Shown: positions 57,901-64,000 of the stretch, one piece after another
Layout of the letters: the number at the start of each line of letters is the position of its first letter
Position numbering within the stretch: the first letter of the stretch is position 1
From: Heloderma charlesbogerti
Taxonomy: Eukaryota; Chordata; Lepidosauria; Squamata; Helodermatidae
Assembly: GCA_026122225.1 (NCBI GenBank)
Contig: JANEZZ010000739.1
Coordinates: 1,550,001 to 1,614,000 of the forward strand
Direction of reading: 5' to 3'
DNA: 64,000 bases
Position numbers and translations under genes: made by a program
The notes under the pieces: generated by a model
Databases searched by the model: none
The model's input: the letters and a program-made list of their open reading frames with translations, nothing else
Told to the model about the DNA's origin: nothing

Positions 57901-60900
57901 CGGCTGCAGTTGGCATACAATATGCCACGTATGTCTGTATTTTTCCCAGTGATAGGCTAATGGCAGCTGCCTTTAGCGTATCGCCTTGTATTGGGAGCGG
58001 GAGAACTGCTCCACAACCTACCCCAGATGTGGAGCAGCTCTGGAGGATTTCGAGGGGCCCGGAGCAGCATGGATGGCTCCTCTACAGACCCCCCCCGACT
58101 GGAAAGTGGGGGGTTCGTACATCACTAGTTGCCACCCACCTCATTTCCTTTGACAGGGGATCACAGAGATCAATTACTGAGCATGATCTTAGGGTCCAGG
58201 CAGGCACATATGGAAGGAGGGAATCCTTCACATAACTTGGCCCCAAGCCATTAAGGGCTTTGAATGTCAATACCAGCACTTTGAATTGGGCCCAGAAATG
58301 GACTGGCAGCCAGTGCAGCTAGGAAAGTGCTGGTGTAATGTGATCTCATTGGCCAGTCCCTGCTAAAAGTCTTGCTGCCCTATTTTGGGCTAGCTAAAGC
58401 TTCTGGACCATTTTCAAAGGCAGCCCTGCCTATAATGCATTACAGTAATCCAGATGAGAGGTTATCAGAGCATGGATAAGTATAGCTAGGCTTTCACTGT
58501 CCAGAGAAGGTGAGGTTACCACAAAGTACTTCCCAGCTTCTCAATGGAGCACTGCTTGAAAGCATGAGCCCTATTCCGGTCTTCATGTTACCATGTTCAA
58601 TCAATGAACAAGGAGAGGGAACGCTTCAGCCCCACCCCTCTCTGCTGTCAAATCTGTCACTCTGTGTACGTGGAGGGTAATGGTCTGAAGAGGAGCGACC
58701 CCTGTATCCGTGGGTTCTTAAACAGGGTTTTTAATGGGGCCTCCATGGATACAGGAAGCTCTTGTCTTCCAACTGTCACCCTCCACATGTACAGGGCGAT
58801 GGATGTGGCAACAGAGCAGGGTGGGGCTGAAGCACACTCTCCCCTCATTTGTTGTGTAAACATGGTAACAAGAATGCCTGAATGGGGCCATGATACATGA
58901 GTTATTTGGGTTAGATTAGGGTTAAGTACTATCAGTTTGCTCGTTGTCTCCATCTCCTCTTCCATAGACTCCTGATCAGTAACTTAGTTTTTTTGAGGGT
59001 CACATTAAGACAGGATGGGTGTGTAATGACTCAATACCTAATTCACCAAATTGTTCTGTCACAAATTTCTGTTTCCACCCTGTTTGCAATTGGGGACAGA
59101 CAACTCTTCTTGGGAGACAGACTTTGCATCCCTCCAGCCACAGAACTCTCAGGGAAAGCCTTTAGGGGACTAGACCCAGACAAATGTGAAATACTCTCAA
59201 CAAATTTAGGATAGGTACTTGTCAATGTGATCGTGAAAATACTTTGCTGTCCCATTGTATCTTTTCCTCTTTGCATTTAGCTCCATCCTTTTCTAAGGGG
59301 CATCTCATTCAACAACAGTGCAGGAGAGACAATACAGTTTGATGAAAATGGAGAAGGAGTCACAGGATTTGACATTACCAACTGGATAATTTTCCCAAAT
59401 CAGTCTTTTTTGAGAGTTCAAGTGGGAAGGTTCAGTCCACAGGCTCCTTGTGGAAAGCAGTTAACAATCGAAGATAAAAGCATTGTGTGGCCTAGGATGT
59501 TTAACCAGGTGAGACAGAAAGAACCTAACGATTTTTTAGATGAAGTAGATGGCTAATTCATATGAGTCTGATTTAGCACAACCTATTTTTTGTTAGTTCT
59601 TCTAAAAATAATTTTATAACATCTGTCATGTATCCAGGTGGTAGACAACAATAAAAACAATATCTAAATATAATAGGGCCATAGCTGTGGCCCTATGTTA
59701 AGGCTGAGTTGGGTGAATCTCATTCTTTCAGTATAACCAGAAATCAGCGGGGATTACGTTCTATATTTTATACTGAGAAAATGTCTCAATGGACTGATCT
59801 GAAATCTCAAAAGAGGGCCTTCTCTGTAGTGATGTGATGCCCACCCTCTGGAACACTCTCCCCCATGTAGTCCAGGAGGAGGAAAACAGGATGTGTTTAA
59901 TCGCCTCCTGAAAATGCACCTGTTTACTCAAGCTTCCCCTGCCTTGTACTTAATAGTTGTCATGCTGGTCCATTTTATTCTTTTAATTATATTTTTGTCA
60001 TTGTTGTTGTTGTTCAGTCGTGTCCAACTCTTCGTGACTCCATGGACCATAGCACGCCAGGCCTTCCTGTCCTGCGCCCTCTCCCGGAGTGTGCTCAAGT
60101 TCATATTCATTGCATCCGTGATGCTATCTAGCCATCTCATTCTCTGCCGTCCCCTTCTCCTTTTGCCTTCAGCCTTTCCCAGCATCAGGGTCTTTTCCAG
60201 AGAGTTTTCTCTTCGCATTAGGTGGCCAAAATATTTCAGCTTCAGCTTCAGTATCTGTCCTTCCAATGAGCACTCAGGGTTGATTTCCTTTAGTATGGAA
60301 TGATTTGACCTCCTTGCAGTCCAGGGGACTCGTAAGAGTCTTCTCCAGCACCACAGTTCGCAAGCATCAATTCTTCGGTGCTCAGCCTTCCTTATAGTCC
60401 AGCTCTCACAGCCATACATTACTACTGGGAAAAACATAGCTTTGATTAGACGGACCTTTGTCGGCAAGGTGATGTCTCTGCTTCTTACTATGCTGTCTAG
60501 GTTGGCCATAGCTTTCCTCCCAAGGAGCAAGCGTCTTTTAATTTCATGGCTACAGTCACCGTCTGCGGTGATCTTGGAGCCCAAGAAAGTAAAATCTGTC
60601 ACTGCTTCCATTTCTTCCCCGTCTATATGCCAGGAAGTGATGGGGCCAGATGCCATGATCTTAGTTTTTTTAATGTTGAGTTTCAAACCAGCTTTTGCAC
60701 TCTCCTCTTTCACCCTCAACAAGAGGCTCTTGAGATCCTCTTCGCTTTCTGCCATTAGGGTAGTATCGTCTGCGTATCTGAGGTTGTTGATAATTCACCC
60801 AGCAATCTTAATTCCGACCTCTGATTCATCCAACCCGGCATTTCTCATGATGTACTCTGCATATAAGATAAATAAGCAGGGTGACAATATGCAGCCTTGA

Positions 60901-62639
60901 CGTACTCCTTTCCCAATTTTGAACCACTCGGTTGTTCCATGTGTGGTTCTTACTGTTGCTTCTTGACCCTTGTACAGGTTTCTCAGGAGACAGGTAAGGT
61001 GGTCTGGTACTCCCATCACTTTAAGAATTTGCCACAGTTTGTTGTGATCCACACAATCAAAGGCTTTAGCATAGTCAATGAAGCAGAAATAGATGTTTTT
61101 CTGGAATTCTCTTGCTTTCTCCATGATGCAGCGAATGTTGGCAATTTGATCTCTAGTTCCTTTGCCTCTTCGAAACCCAGCTTGTACTTCCGGTAGTTCT
61201 CAGTTCACATACTGAAGTCTAGCTTGTAGGATTTTGAGCAACACCTTACTGGCATGTGAAATGAGCACAATTGTGCGGTAGTTTGAACACTCTTTGGTGT
61301 TGCCCTTCTTTGGAATTGGAATGTAAACTGACCTTTTCCAGTCTTGCGGCCATTGTTGAGTGTTCCAAATTTGTTGGCATATTGAATGCAGCACTTTAAC
61401 AGCATCATCTTTTAGGATTTTAAATAGCTCAGCTGGAATACTGTCATCTCCGCTAGCTTTGTTGTTACTAATGCTTCCTAAGGCCCACCTGACTTCACTC
61501 TCTAGGATGTCCGGCTCAAGTTCAGTGACCGCACTATCATGGCTATCAGGGGCATTCAGATCTTTCCTGTATAGTTCTTCTGTGTATTCTTTCCACCTCT
61601 TCTTAATCTCATCTGCTTCTGTTAGGTCCCTGCCTTCTTTGTCCTTTATCATGCCCGTCTTTGCACAAAACGTTCCCTTGAGATCTCCGATTTTCTTGAA
61701 GAGATCTCTAGTCTTTCCCATTCTGTTGTTTTCCTCGATTTCTTTGCATTGTTCATTTAAGAAGGCCTTCTTGTCTCTCCTTGCCATTCTCTGGAACTCT
61801 GCATTCAGTTGGATATATCTTCCCCTTTCTCCCTTGCTTTTCGCTTTCCTTCTTTCCTCAGCTACTTGTAAAGCCTCATCAGACAGCCACTTGGCTTTCT
61901 TGCATTTCTTTTTCTTTGGGATGGATTGAGTTGCTGCCTTCTGAACAATGTTATGGACCTCCATCCATAGTTCCGCAGGCACTCTGTCTATCAGGTCTAA
62001 TCCCTGAAATCTATTCCTCACCTCCACTGTATATTCATCAGGGATATGATTTAGGTCATACCTGAATGGTTTCGTGGTTTTCCCTATGTTCTTCAATTTA
62101 AGCTGAAATTTTGCAAGAAGCAGCTCATGATCTGAGCCACAGTCAGCTCCAGGTCTTGTTTTGACTGACTGTATAGAGCTTCTCCATCTTTGGCTGCAAA
62201 GGACATAATCCATCTGATTTCGATATTGACCATCTGGTGATGTCCATGTGTAGAGTCGTCTCTTTTTTGTCATACTAGATGTAATTGTTTTTACTAACAG
62301 TATATTTCTAACAGTAATTTTAATACGTTAGTATGTCAACTGCTTAGAGACTTTGCTATATGAAGTGGCAAAGAAGTATTATTAACAGACAAATTCATAG
62401 GAAATCCATCACGTTTAGAACACCACGTTTCTTTAAACCTGCAAATGAATCCACAACTATCAGACCATATCTTCCTCAGTCCTAACCCTTCTCCACTGAT
62501 ATTTCTGATTAGGTGCTGCCCCGTTCCCTGTGTAATGACAACTGCCATCCTGGTTACAGCAGGAAAAAGAAGGAAGGGGAGGCATTTTGCTGTTACGATT
62601 GTGTTCCATGTGCACGAGGGAAGGTTTCTTATGAAAAAG
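45676..62639 (+). CDS. V2R gene B: vomeronasal type-2 receptor, exons 1-5 (join)
   Basis: The coding joins are 45676-45941, 46482-46773, 56357-57205, 59281-59508 and 62513-62639. The frame is open from the start Met through the nine-cysteine domain, with standard AG/GT junctions and phases 2, 0, 0 and 1. The N terminus has a hydrophobic signal peptide (MGTFLLQMVVFLVWLLVLLP). Exons 1-4 form the extracellular ligand-binding domain and exon 5 the cysteine-rich linker. Exon 6 with the 7TM domain is expected about 6 kb after exon 5, outside the window. Intron 2 is swollen to 9.6 kb by at least five hAT-like insertions, an LTR and a nested transposon stack, and intron 4 by BovB copy 3. The coding part itself shows no damage here. 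Confidence 0.9.
46482..46773 (+). CDS. V2R gene B exon 2
   Basis: This 292-base exon lies between attgcag and CCACAG|gtaggt. It reads [20 protein letters not shown], then NVTLGFRIYESYYN, YKCDLQNNLIAIVGV and TYKIPQ. The pattern and size are those of V2R exon 2. The phase (one base completes the codon from exon 1) is correct. Confidence 0.95.
46774..49175. other. Gene B intron 2, first part
   Basis: 46774-48477 has no match in the window and no gene. From 48478 it is unit B. 48870-49070 contains an L2-type fragment (NCNALYLGLPLKTSW) that unit A lacks. Confidence 0.65.
49176..49684 (+). mobile_element. hAT-like hairpin element (Y left, X right)
   Basis: It is flanked by the perfect 8-bp repeat ctaaaatg (49168-49175 and 49685-49692). 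The matching position in unit A (near 3030) reads through caataaaatggag without an element. Two hairpins with TACGTAACGATTAACGTA-like centres lie at 49400-49435 and 49457-49493. The outward donor CCAG|GTAAGT is at 49661. Confidence 0.94.
49685..50294. other. Gene B intron 2, unit B sequence
   Basis: This is collinear with 3033-3640 of unit A. It ends within the CR1-type fragment (from about 50200), where the next element is inserted. Confidence 0.7.
50295..51768 (+). mobile_element. hAT-like hairpin element (X left, Y right) with inner LTR
   Basis: It is flanked by the perfect 8-bp repeat acttggag (50287-50294 and 51769-51776), and unit A has the empty site near 3630 (gtgacttggaggaag). The core 51160-51508 is a large palindrome centred near 51334. 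A solo LTR (50591-51119) lies in the loop of an AT-rich hairpin. Without it the element is about 940 bases. Confidence 0.95.
50591..51119 (-). mobile_element. Solo LTR inside an hAT hairpin
   Basis: The 529-bp segment has inverted ends TGTCAAGG and CCCTGACA and the perfect 5-bp repeat cctat (50586-50590 and 51120-51124). Removing it and one repeat restores the hairpin arm tgtagcctatcatggc. An AATAAAG signal on the minus strand near 50668-50678 gives the orientation. A minus-strand frame of 113 codons (51145-50804) has an acidic serine-rich start and a basic part (RRRRERC, then RRHSARLALKERLR); such frames occur in LTRs, but this one begins outside the LTR, so it is probably not a native gene. 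Confidence 0.92.
51769..52545 (+). mobile_element. CR1-type LINE fragment (unit B)
   Basis: This is collinear with 3640-4410 of unit A. Broken frames read LEEELGKCLSNVQMTQKW and YLDRLENGAERNRMKFHRGK. It is interrupted at 52545 by the nested transposon stack and resumes at 55056-56030, minus the element at 55107-55908. Confidence 0.75.
52988..53121. mobile_element. Small palindromic element with TAATTCAGGCATGA ends
   Basis: The 134-bp segment starts TAATTCAGGCATGA and ends TCATGCCTGAATTA. Further paired arms (gattcgaaaattc with gaattttcgaatc) and an inner series of cttcgaa and gaagctt inverted repeats follow. It lies in the loop of the 5S-like foldback. Confidence 0.75.
53281..54082 (+). mobile_element. 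hAT-like hairpin element inside the 5S-like foldback
   Basis: It is flanked by the perfect 8-bp repeat ttcccagg (53273-53280 and 54083-54090), X end left and Y end right (CATCCTTA, one change). The core 53518-53769 is a large palindrome centred near 53643. The outward donor CCAG|GTAAGT is at 53951. Confidence 0.95.
54245..54922 (+). mobile_element. hAT-like hairpin element (Y left, X right)
   Basis: The flanks tattaggg (54237-54244) and tatcaggg (54923-54930) match at seven of eight bases. Hairpins lie at 54471-54508, 54566-54603 and 54660-54697, with the donor CAAG|GTAAGT at 54901. Confidence 0.9.
55107..55908 (+). mobile_element. hAT-like hairpin element (X left, Y right)
   Basis: It is flanked by the perfect 8-bp repeat gtcactgg (55099-55106 and 55909-55916). 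Unit A reads through ctgtcactggaggtattc near 4465-4485. The core 55245-55602 is a large palindrome centred near 55423. The donor GCAG|GTAAGT is at 55777. Confidence 0.95.
56357..57205 (+). CDS. V2R gene B exon 3 (ligand-binding domain)
   Basis: This 849-base exon of 283 codons follows tatttcag and ends GGCAG|gtattt. It is the direct counterpart of gene A exon 3 and keeps all family motifs. The roughly 37 differences by eye are spread through the domain with clusters around residues 75-95 and 255-270. Confidence 0.95.
57206..59280. mobile_element. Gene B intron 3 with antisense L2 and old hairpin element
   Basis: 57340-57705 is an antisense L2-type 3' end. 57706-58127 is the old hairpin element shared with unit A and again starts with an L2-like 3' string. 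58128-58520 is an antisense L2 body (minus frame [20 protein letters not shown]). In unit A only one of the two ctatacacgcaatagcc-type strings remains and the roughly 300 bases between them are gone. 58521-59280 shows no gene. Confidence 0.7.
59281..59508 (+). CDS. V2R gene B exon 4
   Basis: This 228-base exon follows gcatttag and ends CAG|gtgaga. It reads [17 protein letters not shown] through IVWPRMFNQ. One of its differences from gene A introduces a cysteine (APCGKQ instead of APHGKQ). Confidence 0.95.
60001..62263 (-). mobile_element. BovB (RTE) LINE copy 3 in gene B intron 4, inactive
   Basis: It is inserted antisense to the gene. The perfect 9-bp repeat tttttgtca lies at 59992-60000 and 62264-62272. 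Unit A shows the uninterrupted site near 13925-13950. The (AAC)n tail is at 60001-60018 (as gtt repeats). The 5' end is truncated within the endonuclease (LYTWTSPDGQYRNQMDY). A long frame (62273-61200) covers the endonuclease end and linker, followed by an in-frame TGA after YVN and another TGA after KIAG. YADDTTLMAE lies near 60750-60780, and an open C-terminal frame runs 60755-59928. Confidence 0.95.
62513..62639 (+). CDS. V2R gene B exon 5 (nine-cysteine domain)
   Basis: This 127-base exon lies between gattag and AAAAG|gtagg. It keeps the cysteines of gene A exon 5 and has three substitutions (EAF, CARG, YEK). Confidence 0.94.
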
Positions 62640-64000
62640 GTAGGAGGCATAGTCTTCACAGATGTCAAGTCCACTACGTAGCATACTATATCAAGCAAAA
62701 CTAATATATCAAAATTAGCATGGCCCCTGATCTGGAGGGAGTAGGAATATGTTAGTTATCCTTCAATATCAGGCTATAGCTAGAGACCTTGTTATAGAAG
62801 AACATAAATCTCCTTTTTTACATACAGGCCTAGTGGTGATTGGTCATGCCTTTCAACACTCCAAACATTGGATGTGTGATTTGATTTAGTTAATAATGTG
62901 CTTCATGTGCAAAAGAAAGAAGAAAGGTATATGTAGGTAGCTACCAACAAAGAATGCATTGGCATGTCATCTCATCTCATAAAAACGATGCGTGTTTTGG
63001 ATCATGATAACTCTATGTCTGACTCTATGTTAGTCATGTAATTAAATATCTCTCCTCTCCATACCCCAAAAGAAAGAAATCACTGCATACAGCAAGGTAG
63101 ATGCTACTGAGAAGAATTATGGTGTTTATTACACTTTATTATATTCGTAAGTCCTGTGAGGTTTTTTTTTTAGCATTCCACCATGTTAAATGTTGATCAG
63201 GAATTGCGTTGTTCTAACTTTTATAAAATTGGAATAATTTCACCAATCTCTCTGAAACTTTCAGGTGCCAGAAATAAGTGTTCATTGTACATATCCTGAA
63301 AATATCAGGAATATTGGTGAAAGTTTGAGGGAGAAAGAGCAGTTTAAAGACAAAAAGTGAAAAAAAGCCCCTCTATTTGTCAAAAGTGACTTTTAGGGCT
63401 CCTTAACACGGAGCTTTTATCCTGCTATTGAGAGTGCTCACTCACAGAAATTTGTGGGTCCTTTTCATGTTAACCTCTAGTGCACATCCAGAGGAATTTC
63501 CTGGTTATTTCGCTCCAGAAAGACTGGGAACGACTGAACCATCTTTTAAAGTCGGGTTGTTACACTATTAAAAGAGACACTAGATGGCGGTGTTTCCTTG
63601 TGTTCAATGGAACCTTGAAAATAAAATGCTCAGCAGTCATGTGGTCACCATCTGGGAGCATGTGATAAACGTGGAAAGGCTCCAGAATAGGAGGGCTGCC
63701 AGGATTTTCTTTAGTGTAAGGGTGGCTTTAGGAACAGGTTGGTGACCATTATTTTAGTCAAGATTTCTGAAGAAGTGAAAGCGTTCTCACATAAAAGATA
63801 TTCCTCTTGTACTGGAGTTCTTGCAACAACCTGAATTGCCCACCACCCTAGGAGAGCCCTGAATTTCCTATCCCCCCATAGATAACACAGATCACGCACC
63901 CTACAACAACAACCCAGATTGCCCTGTCTCCATGCCCATACAGCCTGGATTCCCCCAATGCTGAGACAGTGTGGGTTGTCCCACCAGTAGGTTTGTGTGT
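62640..64000. other. Gene B intron 5, start
   Basis: This is collinear with 14292-16096 of unit A up to about 63718, without the hAT-like elements found there. 63719-64000 has no counterpart in the window and no gene. Exon 6 of gene B is expected to the right. Confidence 0.7.

Larger units (their letters stand above)
48478..63718 (+). repeat. Tandem segmental duplication, unit B
   Basis: This is the partner of unit A in direct orientation. Insertions present here and absent from A are 49176-49684, 50295-51768, about 52546-55059, 55107-55908 and the BovB copy at 60001-62263. The right end of detectable collinearity is near 63718, where unit A is interrupted by an hAT-like element. Homology may well continue past that point. 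Confidence 0.9.

Overview
This window is vertebrate genomic DNA, almost certainly from a squamate reptile (lizard or snake). The evidence is a cluster of vomeronasal type-2 receptor (V2R) genes with spliced exons, BovB/RTE retrotransposons, L2- and CR1-type LINE pieces, a Tc1 remnant, LTR pieces and a dense population of non-autonomous hAT-like DNA transposons. There is no bacterial-style gene organisation. Most long open frames are translations of transposon palindromes and are not genes.

Genes. V2R gene A (+) enters from the left: exons 3 to 6 lie at 9939-10790, 13204-13431, 14165-14291 and 20581-21482 (stop at the end), all open with good splice sites; exons 1-2 must lie left of base 1. 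V2R gene B (+) starts at 45676: exons 1 to 5 lie at 45676-45941, 46482-46773, 56357-57205, 59281-59508 and 62513-62639; exon 6 must lie beyond base 64000. Between them are broken V2R pieces: an exon 1 cut by a transposon (23146-23427, +), a minus-strand exon 4 (29746-29973) and exon 2 (32193-32391), and an exon 6 split by an L2 LINE (36775-38032, +). V2Rs are class C GPCRs of vomeronasal sensory neurons, with an extracellular ligand-binding domain, a nine-cysteine linker and seven membrane helices.

Duplication. About 1938-16096 (unit A, exons 3-5 of gene A) and 48478-63718 (unit B, exons 3-5 of gene B) are tandem copies about 46-48 kb apart. Each copy holds insertions the other lacks, so many transposons have an exact paralogous empty site inside this one window.

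Transposons. The dominant structure is a family of about 20 elements, mostly 0.5-1.5 kb, with ends beginning TAGGGATGT and 8-bp target duplications, as in Ac-type hAT transposons. One end (called X) reads inward TAGGGATGTACGAAAGTCAC; the other (Y) reads TAGGGATGTCAGAGAATTC. Between them are strings of short perfect hairpins: AT-rich ones whose half-site is TGATAGGCTACGTAAAT, alternating with GC-rich ones whose half-site is GCAAATGGCGGC. In several elements the string of hairpins is itself one giant palindrome of 250-360 bp. Both ends carry an outward-facing consensus 5' splice donor (AG|GTAAGT). No transposase for the family is in the window. Three BovB copies are all broken. One solo LTR, one LTR element with a gag-like frame, a foldback carrying 5S rRNA-like sequence, and a hairpin-bearing foldback with unrelated ends complete the picture.

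Boundaries of exons, hAT ends, the solo LTR and target duplications were read directly base by base. Family names rest on recognition of motifs and could not be confirmed by a search.
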